From: Candidatus Binatia bacterium
Lineage (GTDB): Bacteria > Desulfobacterota > Binatia > HRBIN30
Direction of reading: 5' to 3'
Length of the DNA stretch: 32,301 nt
Assembly (NCBI GenBank): GCA_036382395.1
Contig: DASVHW010000288.1
Location: 1-32,301, forward strand
Every line of letters begins with the position of its first letter. Position 1 is the stretch's first letter. A model generated the notes under the pieces. That model searched no databases. It had not been told where the DNA came from and saw only the letters and a list, made by a program, of their open reading frames with translations. The translations under genes were made by a program, and so were the position numbers. Below are positions 1 through 7,602 of this stretch, in pieces.

Positions 1-1
1 C

Positions 2-367
2 ATCACCACCGACTTGACGCTGGTGCCATGCACGGAAGATTTCATGCGGCAGGTAGGTGGGTCGGCGTCGGTGCAGTACCTGGTGTTCAACGAATTCGAG
101 CAACGGTTTTCGACCAGCAAGCCGGTGAATTGCTTCTCGGAGATCCAGCTTTGCAACATCGACACACCGCAGTGCCGGCGCTCGATTTTCAACGTGAACG
201 TCGCGGGTACGCTGACCGGGCAGACGCGTATTAGCCCGAGCGGCAGTGGCCTCCTTGGAGTGGCGATCGAGAGTCACACTCCGTCATCGGGGCCTGCCCG
301 AAGCGCAGCGTTCAACTTGCATTTCAGTGGATCAAGGGACAACGCAGACACGATCACGCTTTTCTAG
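2..367 (+). CDS. C-terminal part of an unrecognised, probably exported protein (5' end outside window)
   Basis: The frame is open from the left edge to a TAG stop at 365-367, so this is the 3' end of a longer gene; a TTG at 14 is only an internal possibility. The visible part of about 121 residues is rich in Thr, Ser, Phe and Asn and has no membrane segment. It contains several cysteines (VPCTEDF, VNCFSEI, QLCNID, PQCRRS) and short beta-like stretches such as VQYLVFNEFEQRF and NLHFSGSRDNADTI. This composition fits an extracytoplasmic beta-rich domain with possible disulfides. I do not recognise the family and give no function. A strong intrinsic terminator follows 30 bases after the stop, which supports a real gene end. 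Confidence 0.7.
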   Translation: MTTDLTLVPCTEDFMRQVGGSASVQYLVFNEFEQRFSTSKPVNCFSEIQLCNIDTPQCRRSIFNVNVAGTLTGQTRISPSGSGLLGVAIESHTPSSGPARSAAFNLHFSGSRDNADTITLF

Positions 368-396
368 CGAAGGGAAGGTTCTCGGATCGCATTGAG

Positions 397-431
397 AAGG
401 CGGGGTGCCGATTGGCACCCCGCCTTTTTTT
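397..431 (+). terminator. Strong rho-independent terminator
   Basis: A perfect 13-bp stem, 397-409 with 414-426, closes a GATT loop and runs into seven T residues (425-431). It sits 30 bases downstream of the partial gene's stop. Read on the other strand, the hairpin has only a weak T run, so it would be a poor terminator for the convergent gshB operon. Confidence 0.93.
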
Positions 432-512
432 GTTGGTGCAGGGTTATATGGCCGGCGTTATCCGGAGGGAATCGCCGGGTGAACCGCAATAAAGGTGCGG
501 TCTTCAGTTGCT

Positions 513-1469
513 TTAGCCCGGCTGGCGGCGGATGGCAGTTTCCACAAAGTCGATGACAGTACTCTCTAGCGCCGTCTTGTTGAGGGCATTGATCTCCTGT
601 ATGCCCGTCGGGCTAGTGACGTTTACCTCGGTGAGATAGTCGCCGATGATGTCCAACCCGACGAAGTAAAGGCCATCCTCCCGCAGACGGGGCGACAGGG
701 TGTGGGCAATGAGCCGGTCCCGGGCGGTGATGTCGGCCGGGATACAGGTGCCGCCGACGTGGATGTTACCTCGATGCTCGTCCTCGCGCGGTACCCGCAG
801 TGTGGCCCCGATCGGATCGCCGTTCAGGAGCAGCAGGCGTTTGTCGCCCTGTCGAATCTCTGGCAGGTAGCGCTGGCCCATGATGGGGCGGCGCCCGTTA
901 TCCGTCGATATCTCAAGCAGAGCGTTCAGATTCCGGTCGTTACGGCGCAGGTGGAAGATGCCGGCGCCGCCGCATGCGTCGAGGGGCTTGATGATCATCT
1001 CGCCACCGAGTTCATCCATGAATGCCTTGAGCCGCGCCATCTCGCAGGTGACGATGCTCGGTGGGATGACCGTAGGAAAGTTGAGGGCGTAGAGTTTTTC
1101 GTTGGCCTCGCGCAGACCGCGCGGATCATTCAGGACGAAGGCTCCGGAGGCCCGCGCTAGGCTGAGAATATAGGTGGCAAAGATATAGAGGAGATCGACG
1201 GGAGGATCCTTGCGCATGAAAACGGCGTCGAACCAGGTGAGTGGCTCCGTGCGCTCCTCGAGCAGCTGATAGTGAGGGGTTGCGCGAGCGACGGTTGCCC
1301 GGCGGAAGCGGGCCTGCGGTACGCTGTTGGTTACGAACAGATCCGCGACGTTGCAGTAGTATACCGCGTGCCCGCGCGCCTGACTCTCCAGCATGAAGAC
1401 GAACGTGGTGTCGTTGTCAGGCAGCACGCGCTCGATCGGATCCATTACAAACAAGAGGCGATGGGCCAT
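513..1469 (-). CDS. gshB: Glutathione synthetase
   Basis: Ligates gamma-glutamylcysteine and glycine to glutathione using ATP, in the cytoplasm. The protein has 318 residues, normal for GshB. It starts MAHRLLFVMDPIERVLPDND, with the family's N-terminal MDPIE and DTTF signatures, and has the ATP-grasp segment GGEMIIKPLDACGGAGIFHL in the middle and LTEVNVTSPTGIQEIN near the C-terminus (metal- and substrate-binding Asn). It is the last gene of a minus-strand prmA-rsmE-gshB set, 89 bases after rsmE. No good Shine-Dalgarno is visible before the ATG at 1469; the start rests on the alignment of the N-terminal motif. The gene points to a glutathione-using, proteobacteria-like organism. Confidence 0.96.
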   Translation of the reverse strand: MAHRLLFVMDPIERVLPDNDTTFVFMLESQARGHAVYYCNVADLFVTNSVPQARFRRATVARATPHYQLLEERTEPLTWFDAVFMRKDPPVDLLYIFATYILSLARASGAFVLNDPRGLREANEKLYALNFPTVIPPSIVTCEMARLKAFMDELGGEMIIKPLDACGGAGIFHLRRNDRNLNALLEISTDNGRRPIMGQRYLPEIRQGDKRLLLLNGDPIGATLRVPREDEHRGNIHVGGTCIPADITARDRLIAHTLSPRLREDGLYFVGLDIIGDYLTEVNVTSPTGIQEINALNKTALESTVIDFVETAIRRQPG

Positions 1470-1558
1470 GTGGGCGTATGCTACGAGTCAAATGCCGTTG
1501 CTGCAAGCAGGACCGAAGGCGGGGCGGTGGCTCAGTTAGCCCGACGCTGGAGCAAGGT

Positions 1559-2293
1559 TCATCGCTCGCTCCGGCTCAAATCGCCCCAGAGGAATTGGCA
1601 GAGGGTGACGGCGGCGAGCGCGGCGGTCTCGGCTCGGAGGACACGCGGGCCTAAGCTCAGGAGTTGGAAACCGGCGGCGGCTGCCCGTTCCGCTTCTGCC
1701 GTGCTGAACCCCCCTTCCGGGCCGATCACCATGAGCACCTCGTGCGCTCCCGGGTGCCGTTCCGCGCTGGCCACACTCCGCGCAGGATGTCCCTCCCAAA
1801 AAAGCAGGCGGAGCACTTCGCGGCGAGACAGGAGATCATCAAAGCAGATGGGTGCGCCAATGGGTGGTACCGTGCTGCGCTGGCACTGCTTGGCGGCACT
1901 GCGCGCAATGCGCTGCCAGCGTTCTTGCCGATCGACGGAAGGATGGCCGAGGCTGCGTTCGCTGGTGAAGACCAGCAATTCGCTCGCTCCCAACTCAGTG
2001 GCCTTTTCGACGACGAGATCCATCTTGTCGGCTTTGAGCGATGCTTGGGCGAGAACGAGGTGTAACGGCGACTCCCGTTCCGGCAGTTGGTTGGGACTTA
2101 GACTGATGACCGCATGGTGTCGATCAAGAGCCACCACAACCCCGTGCCGTTGGTGGCCGCGTCCGTCGCTCAGAATGAGATCACTCCCGATCCGTAGTCG
2201 CCGTACGCGTAGATGCCGCAGCTCCGGGCCGGCGAGAAGCGCCTGCGTGCCCGTCAGCGTCTCGGGACTGACCAAGAATCGTGGTGGCGTCAC
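1559..2293 (-). CDS. rsmE: 16S rRNA (uracil-1498-N3)-methyltransferase
   Basis: A SPOUT-class methyltransferase that modifies U1498 of 16S rRNA using S-adenosylmethionine. The 244-residue protein begins with a PUA-like part (MTPPRFLVSPETL, then ELRHLRVRRLRIGSDLILSD). It ends with the trefoil-knot motifs VIGPEGGFS and LGPRVLRAETAAL, which bind the methyl donor. The ATG overlaps the prmA stop in an ATGA arrangement, indicating translational coupling. The prmA-rsmE pairing is common in proteobacteria, which supports both calls. Confidence 0.96.
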   Translation of the reverse strand: MTPPRFLVSPETLTGTQALLAGPELRHLRVRRLRIGSDLILSDGRGHQRHGVVVALDRHHAVISLSPNQLPERESPLHLVLAQASLKADKMDLVVEKATELGASELLVFTSERSLGHPSVDRQERWQRIARSAAKQCQRSTVPPIGAPICFDDLLSRREVLRLLFWEGHPARSVASAERHPGAHEVLMVIGPEGGFSTAEAERAAAAGFQLLSLGPRVLRAETAALAAVTLCQFLWGDLSRSER

Positions 2294-3147
2294 CGTTGCG
2301 CTCTCTGCTCCAATGCCAACGTCAGCCAGCCGGCCTCCTCGTAACGTTTGCTGATCTCGAAACCCAACGCCTCATAAGCGCGATGGACGCGATGCTCGTC
2401 GCTGGTGAACAGCCCAGAGCAGATCAAAAGGCCTGTTGGAGCGAGGAGCCTGGCGAAGCGGTCCGCCAATTCCTCCAGAAGGTTTGCGAACAAGTTTGCC
2501 GTGAGCAGGTCGAAGGCTCCCGGCACCGCATCTATTTCCGACGCGAAGTGAATCTGCTCTTCTACGCCGTTACGGGCTGCGTTTCCTGCGGCAATCACCA
2601 CTGCCAGTGGATCGATGTCCACGGCCCACACCTCCGGCACTCGCAGTTTGGCCAGCGCAATGGCGAGGACACCCGAGCCGGTCCCGACGTCCAGCGCCCG
2701 TCGGATCGATCGCTGTTCTGTTGCCCAATCGAGCAAACTCAAGCAACCGCGGGTGCTGGCGTGCTGGCCGGTGCCGAACGCCATTCCAGGCTCGATCACG
2801 ACAGCGACACGATTGGGTGGCGCTAGAGCGTCCCAGGGTGGACAAATATACAGGCGATTCCCGATGGCTTGGGGGTGAAAATGCAGCTTCCAATTCTGCG
2901 CCCAGTCTTCTTCGGCGATTTGCTGGACGCGAACGGTTGCGGCGTCGAGCGGAGAGCCGAGGTCGGCGCAGAAGCGGCGTAGGGATTCAAGCGGGGGCGC
3001 GGCCGCATAGTAGGCCATGAGGTACACTTTACCCTCACGCTCTTCGAGCTGAAGTCCCGGAGCGCCGCTTTCGGTCAGAAAGTTCGCGACCGCGTCGCTG
3101 TATTCCTGCGAGACCTCCACCCTGAGTTCGTACCACATCGCCGGCAT
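2290..3147 (-). CDS. prmA: Ribosomal protein L11 methyltransferase
   Basis: Methylates ribosomal protein L11 using S-adenosylmethionine. The 285-residue protein has the L11-recognition N-terminal part (MWYELRVEVSQEYSDAVANF), the conserved substrate segment GMAFGTGQHASTRGCL (about 121-136), SAM motif I LDVGTGSGVLAIAL (about 152-165) and the DLLTANLFANLL motif (about 213-224). The start is either the ATG at 3147, with AGGGAG only two bases upstream, or the in-frame ATG at 3138, which gives the common MWYELRV N-terminus. It is the first gene of the minus-strand operon and is transcribed away from the phosphodiesterase gene. Confidence 0.96.
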   Translation of the reverse strand: MPAMWYELRVEVSQEYSDAVANFLTESGAPGLQLEEREGKVYLMAYYAAAPPLESLRRFCADLGSPLDAATVRVQQIAEEDWAQNWKLHFHPQAIGNRLYICPPWDALAPPNRVAVVIEPGMAFGTGQHASTRGCLSLLDWATEQRSIRRALDVGTGSGVLAIALAKLRVPEVWAVDIDPLAVVIAAGNAARNGVEEQIHFASEIDAVPGAFDLLTANLFANLLEELADRFARLLAPTGLLICSGLFTSDEHRVHRAYEALGFEISKRYEEAGWLTLALEQRAQR

Positions 3148-3213
3148 GGCTCCCTATGACATACGGCGGGAGGCCTAAGCAATCTAACCAAGAGGCCACT
3201 GCGCCGCATCGGC

Positions 3214-3242
3214 TTGACCGCAAACAGGGCGTCCTCTATTCG
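3214..3242 (+). promoter_or_regulatory. Possible sigma-70 promoter of the phosphodiesterase gene
   Basis: TTGACC (3214-3219), 17 bases, then TATTCG (3237-3242). The -35 is good and the -10 is weak (three of six). The predicted transcription start falls at or within a base or two of the ATG at 3249, and no Shine-Dalgarno is visible before that ATG, so the message may be leaderless. Confidence 0.35.
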
Positions 3243-3248
3243 TCGCTT

Positions 3249-4001
3249 ATGGGACGAAGCTGGCTACGCATCGCGCATCGCGGCGCGTCGGGCAGTGCGC
3301 CGGAGCATACGCGCTGCGCCTTTGAGCGTGCGCTCGCTCTGGGCGTCGATATGATTGAACTCGATGTCCAGCTGAGCCGAGACCAGGAGTTGGTCGTCCT
3401 GCACGACCGTGAGTTGGAACGGACCACCACCGGGACCGGCCTGGTGCGCGACCATGATTTCCCCGACCTCATGACCTTGGATGCGGGGAGCTGGTTTGCG
3501 CCTGAGTTCGCTGGCGAGCGCGTGATGAGCCTGCGTGAAGTCGTGCTGCTCGTGGCTGATCGAGCCCGTCTGAATGTCGAGATCAAGGCACCGCCGCAGG
3601 ACTGGCACGTTCTGGCGAAGGAGCTTACGACATTGCTGCGGCGCCAGGGACAGCTCCACAGAACGGTCATTTCCAGCTTCGAGCCCGGGGCGCTACAGGC
3701 GCTCCGCACCCAGGCGTCCGACGCCAGGCTGGGGCTGCTCTGGCAAGGCCCTGATTTCACCGAGGCGTGGCGCTGGTTGCGCGAGTTGCATGCGGCCTCA
3801 ATCCACCCGCATTGGCTGCTGGTGAGAGAGGATTTCTTGTGCACAGCGCGTCAGCATGGTGTTCAAGTGCTCGTGTGGACCGTCAATGAGGTGGAAACCA
3901 TGCGAGAATTGGTGCGGCGCGAGGTCGATGGCATTATCAGCGACTTCCCTGAGCGTTTTCGGCTCGTTGCTGGCCCGGCGCTGGAGGTCGGAACGGCTTG
4001 A
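3249..4001 (+). CDS. Glycerophosphodiester phosphodiesterase
   Basis: Hydrolyses glycerophosphodiesters (deacylated phospholipid headgroups) to glycerol 3-phosphate and an alcohol. The 250-residue protein is a single GDPD domain. It has the N-terminal catalytic signature RIAHRGASGSAPEHT, the metal-binding MIELDVQLSRDQELVVLHD with ERTT after it, NVEIK (metal-binding Glu) and the terminal strand VLVWTVNEVETMRELV followed by VDGIISDFPE. There is no signal peptide, so it is probably cytoplasmic, like UgpQ. A start at 3156 in the same frame would add 31 residues that do not look like the family, so the ATG at 3249 is preferred. No transporter is adjacent. Confidence 0.93.
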   Translation: MGRSWLRIAHRGASGSAPEHTRCAFERALALGVDMIELDVQLSRDQELVVLHDRELERTTTGTGLVRDHDFPDLMTLDAGSWFAPEFAGERVMSLREVVLLVADRARLNVEIKAPPQDWHVLAKELTTLLRRQGQLHRTVISSFEPGALQALRTQASDARLGLLWQGPDFTEAWRWLRELHAASIHPHWLLVREDFLCTARQHGVQVLVWTVNEVETMRELVRREVDGIISDFPERFRLVAGPALEVGTA

Positions 4002-4033
4002 CTCTGGCATCAAAAGAACTAAAGTGACCGAGT

Positions 4034-4065
4034 TTGACGCCCCAGGTCACAGTATTCCGCATAAT
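4034..4065 (+). promoter_or_regulatory. Weak promoter candidate upstream of rpsU
   Basis: TTGACG (4034-4039) and CATAAT (4060-4065) are both near consensus, but the 20-base spacer is longer than normal. It is the only plausible sigma-70-like site in the 111-base gap before rpsU. Confidence 0.25.
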
Positions 4066-4112
4066 TTCGGTGGCGTGCGTCCATCCCATATGGGGAGGGG
4101 GGTGAGGGTTGC

Positions 4113-4310
4113 ATGGCCGGGGTCCGAGTAAAGGACAACGAACCTATCGAAAGTGCAATTCGGCGTTTCAAGAAGCTGTGTGAGAAAGCTGGTATTTTGG
4201 CGGAGTTGCGGAAGCGCGAGCACTACGAAAAGCCCAGCGTCAGGCGGAAACGGAAGGCGCTGGCGGCGAAGAAGAGATTTTTGCGTCGGGTGGCACGCAG
4301 TGCATACTAG
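4113..4310 (+). CDS. rpsU: Small ribosomal subunit protein bS21
   Basis: A 65-residue, strongly basic protein with the typical bS21 pattern: [20 protein letters not shown], then [20 protein letters not shown] and an Arg/Lys-rich tail. In the 30S subunit bS21 lies near the anti-Shine-Dalgarno region. GAGGG (4104-4108) lies four bases before the ATG. It heads an rpsU-cvpA-dnaG set, a variant of the classical rpsU-dnaG-rpoD operon. Confidence 0.97.
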   Translation: MAGVRVKDNEPIESAIRRFKKLCEKAGILAELRKREHYEKPSVRRKRKALAAKKRFLRRVARSAY

Positions 4311-4349
4311 GGTGAAGCCAGCGTCGCCTGGGCCAGGTCGAACAGCAGC

Positions 4350-4856
4350 ATGAACGGTGTTGACCTGGCCCTCGCTTTTCTGTTGATGCTCTGCGCCCTT
4401 CGCGGATATTGGCGTGGCTTTTTCCGGGAGAGTTTCGGATTGTTGGCGCTGGTCGGGGGAATTGCGGCGGCTATCAAATTCGCCTCGCTCGGCGCAGGCA
4501 TGGCGCAGCACCACCTTCGGCTCCCGCCGCCGGTCGATGCCGGAGTAGCATTCGTTGCGATCTTTGTTGCCGTCCATACCGGCGTGAATTTCATCGGGGT
4601 GCTCCTGGATCGTCTGACCGCTGCCTTGTTCTTGCGGGGCATCAATCGGCTCGCCGGTGCAGCTCTCGGTGCCGGGAAGGGCGCGGCAGTCCTCGGCCTG
4701 ATCCTGCTCTTCTTGCACTTGTTCCCTGTCGTTCCGGAACTTGACGGGCAGATCATGAGTTCTGCGATCGGCCGTCCGTTGGTGAACGCAGCCGGTAATG
4801 CGGTGCGCTACGGACTGCAGTCCACGGCGCAGCCGGATACATCGAGGAAGACGTAG
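4350..4856 (+). CDS. cvpA: CvpA family inner-membrane protein
   Basis: The 168-residue protein has about four hydrophobic segments. It starts MNGVDLALAFLLMLCALRGY and continues with the CvpA hallmark RGFFRES followed by a Gly/Ala-rich helix (LLALVGGIAAAIKFA). Later helices are VAFVAIFVAVHTGVNFIGVL and GAAVLGLILLFLHLFPVVP. CvpA was named for colicin V production; its exact molecular role is not established. The gene lies between rpsU and dnaG, seven bases before the dnaG ATG, so it is almost certainly cotranscribed with them. The first in-frame ATG, at 4350, is taken as the start; no strong ribosome-binding site is visible. Confidence 0.88.
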   Translation: MNGVDLALAFLLMLCALRGYWRGFFRESFGLLALVGGIAAAIKFASLGAGMAQHHLRLPPPVDAGVAFVAIFVAVHTGVNFIGVLLDRLTAALFLRGINRLAGAALGAGKGAAVLGLILLFLHLFPVVPELDGQIMSSAIGRPLVNAAGNAVRYGLQSTAQPDTSRKT

Positions 4857-4863
4857 GCGAGCG

Positions 4864-6642
4864 ATGGCCGGCAAAATCCCCGACGAGACTCTCCGGACGA
4901 TTCGAGAACGGGTGAGCATCGTTGAGGTGGTATCCGGGCATGTGAGCCTGAAGAAGGCCGGCCGCAACTATCTCGGCCTCTGCCCGTTTCACGCAGAGAA
5001 GACGCCTTCGTTCAACGTCAATGAGGAGCGCGGGCTGTTCCATTGTTTTGGCTGCGGGGTGGGCGGAAACGTCTTTCGGTTCTTGATGCTGGCCGACCGC
5101 ATCGAATTCCTTGAAGCGGTAGAAGTGCTCGCGCGTCGCGCCGGCGTGACTCTCCCGAAGCGCAATGAACTTGGGAGCACGGGTGAGCAGCACGACCAAC
5201 TCATTCGGTTGAATGAACTGGCACAACGCTGCTTTCGAGATGCGTTGCAGTCGCCCCAAGGCTTGGTGGGCCGTCAGTACCTCGATAAGCGTGGCCTCAG
5301 CCCGGCGACAATCGAACGCTATGGCCTCGGTTTTTGTCCGGCCAATGGTTCGGGATTGTCAAAGATTTTGACCCCGAAACCGGTGGCGACGCAAAAGGCC
5401 ATCGAACTCGGGTTGCTCGGACGACGAACGAATGGGACGATGTACGACCGGTTCTGGGGAAGGGTGACGTTCCCGATCCGCGACGGCAGCGGTCGCATTG
5501 TCGGTTTTGGCGGGCGCACGCTTGGCAGCGATCATCCCAAATACCTCAACTCGCCTGAATCGCCGTTGTTCAGCAAAGGCCGAGTCCTCTATGGGCTGTT
5601 TGAGGCACGGCAGGCGGTGCGGGACGCCGAACGCATACTCATCGTCGAGGGCTATCTTGATGTGCTAGCGCTCGTTGAGGCGGGGATTGGTTACGCCGTT
5701 GCAAGTCTGGGCACGGCACTGACCTTGGACCAGCTCAGACACGCAAAGCGCTTCGCTGGCGAACGAGCAGCCGTCGTGGTGTGCTTCGATAGTGACCCCG
5801 CTGGAAAGAAGGCTGCGGACCGGGCCTTTACCGTTTTCAGCGCTTGTCTTCAGACGGGGGTGTGGGGGCTCGCCGCCTTTCTACCAGAGGGATTCGATCC
5901 CGATAAGTTCGTTCGGACGCATGGTGCTGCCGCGACGCTGTCGATCCTGGAGAAGGCAGGGCCGCTGTGGGAATTTTTCCTGCAACGCCATGATCCGGGC
6001 TCGGATGCCACCGTGCCTGAGCGCGTCCGCGCTGCTGAGGAGATCAAGGCAGTCATAGATAATATCCGTGATAATTACCCCACGCAGTACAGTATTCTGG
6101 CGACACAGGCGGCGCAGCGCCTGCGGATCGACGAAGCGTCCTTTCGTCAGATCCGATCGGTGTCTCTGACACGAAAGCCGGCGCCAGCCGGCGACAAAGT
6201 CGAACCCCTAGCGGCGTTTCGGTCTGAAGAAGCCACCTTGATCGTCGCCATGGCATTGGACCGTGAGGTGGCCATGCGGGTGTCGCACCGGAGCGTGCTG
6301 GATGCGTTTAGCAGCCACGCTCTTGCCGATGCCGGCCGCGTGTTAATCGCGGCCTGGGAGCGCGATCACGACTGCGCTGGGGTTATCGATCAATTGCCGT
6401 CGTCTATCGCGGAGCAGGTCACCGCCGGATTGCTGGGCAAAGGACCTCTGGCGACCGGCGACCGCCTTCAAGCGGCCAAAGACTGCATCGAGCGCATCGA
6501 ACGGCGCGGGCACGGAAGGGAGGCAAAGGCGCTGCTTGCCACCCTGCGGCAGGCTGAGGCCAGCGGCGACGATGCGCGCTACCGCGAAGCGCTGACACGG
6601 AAGAATGCGCTCCTTCGGCGAAAGGAAATTGATGATAATTGA
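4864..6642 (+). CDS. dnaG: DNA primase
   Basis: Makes the RNA primers for DNA replication and works with the replicative helicase DnaB. The 592-residue protein has the N-terminal CHC2 zinc finger (Cys40, His43, Cys61, Cys64), the catalytic core with YLNSPESPLFSKGRVLYG, and the Toprim motifs IVEGYLDVLAL (Glu262) and CFDSDPAG (Asp309, Asp311) that bind metal. A C-terminal helicase-interacting region follows. The frame is open back to 4798, but the ATG at 4864 gives MAGKIPDETLRTIRERVSIV, the normal DnaG N-terminus. No rpoD follows, although dnaG is often followed by it. Confidence 0.98.
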   Translation: MAGKIPDETLRTIRERVSIVEVVSGHVSLKKAGRNYLGLCPFHAEKTPSFNVNEERGLFHCFGCGVGGNVFRFLMLADRIEFLEAVEVLARRAGVTLPKRNELGSTGEQHDQLIRLNELAQRCFRDALQSPQGLVGRQYLDKRGLSPATIERYGLGFCPANGSGLSKILTPKPVATQKAIELGLLGRRTNGTMYDRFWGRVTFPIRDGSGRIVGFGGRTLGSDHPKYLNSPESPLFSKGRVLYGLFEARQAVRDAERILIVEGYLDVLALVEAGIGYAVASLGTALTLDQLRHAKRFAGERAAVVVCFDSDPAGKKAADRAFTVFSACLQTGVWGLAAFLPEGFDPDKFVRTHGAAATLSILEKAGPLWEFFLQRHDPGSDATVPERVRAAEEIKAVIDNIRDNYPTQYSILATQAAQRLRIDEASFRQIRSVSLTRKPAPAGDKVEPLAAFRSEEATLIVAMALDREVAMRVSHRSVLDAFSSHALADAGRVLIAAWERDHDCAGVIDQLPSSIAEQVTAGLLGKGPLATGDRLQAAKDCIERIERRGHGREAKALLATLRQAEASGDDARYREALTRKNALLRRKEIDDN

Positions 6643-6742
6643 ACCGGAATCGTTAGGGAGTGACGAGGAGCGCTTGATTTCTCCGCTGGATGCTGCCATC
6701 AGCATGGGGCTGATTGTGTTACCGGCGTGTGAACTGCGCCAC

Positions 6743-6817
6743 GGGCCCATAGCTCAGCTTGGTCAGAGCCGCCGGCTCATAACCGGTAGGTCCCAGGTTC
6801 GAATCCTGGTGGGCCCA
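6743..6817 (+). tRNA. tRNA with CAU anticodon (elongator Met or Ile2)
   Basis: A full cloverleaf of 75 nt. Acceptor stem GGGCCCA pairs with TGGGCCC, with discriminator A at 6817. The D arm is AGCTCAG...GAGC. The anticodon stem is GCCGG/CCGGT with loop CTCATAA, giving CAU at 6778-6780. The T arm contains GGTTCGAATCC. CCA is not encoded; ACTGG follows. The G1-C72 pair and the anticodon stem without three consecutive G-C pairs exclude an initiator tRNA. Whether it is elongator tRNA-Met or tRNA-Ile2 (in which C34 becomes lysidine) cannot be settled by eye. It lies 100 bases after dnaG and 10 bases before the zinc-ribbon gene. Confidence 0.96.
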
Positions 6818-6827
6818 CTGGATTTAA

Positions 6828-7592
6828 ATGCCGTGGAAGAACGCCTTGAGTGAGTCTGTAGAAACGCCGATCGATAGGTTAGCCGCACTGCAGGAGATCG
6901 ACTGCGGGCTGCGCGAGAAGACCGAGCTGGCTCAGAGCCTCGAACGCGAAATGACCGAGTTCGAAAACGAGCTGGCACTGCAGCGCGAGCGGACCGGTGC
7001 CGCGCAGGCGGAGCGTGATGCGGTCGACGCTCGCCGCCGTGAACTCGAGGCGCACCTCGAAGACGAGGAAGCCAAGATGACAGACCGCCGCATGCGTCTG
7101 AACCGCGTGCGCAACGAGAAAGAGCTCCAATCCATTCGGCGCGAGATCGAGATCGGAAAAGAAGCGAACCAGCAGACCGAAGAACAATTGCTGGCCATTT
7201 TTGAGTCTCAGGAGAAGTTTAACGCCGCGGCGAAGGAAGCCGAGACGCTTCTGCGTGAACTCGAGCAGACCGGGACGGCCAAGGTCGCCGAGCGGCGGGT
7301 GCGTATCAGCCAGCTGAAAGCCGAGGTAGAAAGCCAGCGTGAGGGCCGCGCCCGCCTGGCGGCCACCCTGGACAGAAACCTCCGGAAAAAATATGAACAG
7401 ATCTTCGAACGACGCGGCGGTACCGCCGTAGTCGAAGTGCGCAACGGAACCTGCCTCGGCTGTCACATGAATCTGCCCCCGCAGTTTTTCAACGAACTGC
7501 AGCGTACCCGCGAGGTACGGCTATGCCCGAGCTGCCATCGAATCTTGTTCTGGCGGCCGGAACGCCTAGACCAGGCAGAAACACCACGCTAA
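6828..7592 (+). CDS. Coiled-coil protein with C-terminal C4-type zinc ribbon
   Basis: The 254-residue protein is almost entirely alpha-helical coiled coil, rich in Glu, Arg, Gln and Ala (about 12-195). A short C-terminal zinc ribbon follows with CLGCHMNLPP (Cys209, Cys212) and CPSCHRILFW (Cys233, Cys236). This is the widespread family annotated as C4-type zinc ribbon domain protein, thought to bind nucleic acid or act in RNA-linked processes; no activity can be read from the sequence. The ATG at 6828 lies just after the tRNA. Its TAA stop at 7590-7592 lies inside the predicted -10 box of rnpB. Confidence 0.92.
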   Translation: MPWKNALSESVETPIDRLAALQEIDCGLREKTELAQSLEREMTEFENELALQRERTGAAQAERDAVDARRRELEAHLEDEEAKMTDRRMRLNRVRNEKELQSIRREIEIGKEANQQTEEQLLAIFESQEKFNAAAKEAETLLRELEQTGTAKVAERRVRISQLKAEVESQREGRARLAATLDRNLRKKYEQIFERRGGTAVVEVRNGTCLGCHMNLPPQFFNELQRTREVRLCPSCHRILFWRPERLDQAETPR

Positions 7593-7595
7593 ACT
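7567..7595 (+). promoter_or_regulatory. Predicted rnpB promoter
   Basis: TAGACC (7567-7572) and TAAACT (7590-7595) are separated by 17 bases, and the RNA 5' end at 7603 lies seven bases after the -10. Each hexamer matches consensus at four of six positions. The promoter lies in the end of the zinc-ribbon gene, and the first three bases of the -10 are that gene's TAA stop. Confidence 0.6.
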
Positions 7596-7602
7596 CTGAT
7601 TT

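Noticed and set aside
452-478. CCGGCG and CGCCGG inverted repeat downstream of gshB as its terminator
   Set aside because: The stem is only 6 bp with a 15-base loop and no T run on the minus strand, so evidence is too weak to annotate.
4047-4967. Minus-strand frame of 306 codons spanning rpsU, cvpA and the dnaG start
   Set aside because: Composition is low-complexity and it covers three clear plus-strand genes; no motif supports it.
6718-6742. Dedicated promoter directly before the tRNA
   Set aside because: No acceptable -35/-10 pair at normal spacing was found; read-through from dnaG is as likely.
6605-6853. An 82-residue frame starting in the end of dnaG, with MIIEPESLGSDEERLISPLD from ATG 6632
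   Set aside because: It stays open only by reading through the whole tRNA and into the zinc-ribbon start. No gene would normally encode protein across a tRNA, and there is no recognised family. It is mentioned only in the rpoD finding.
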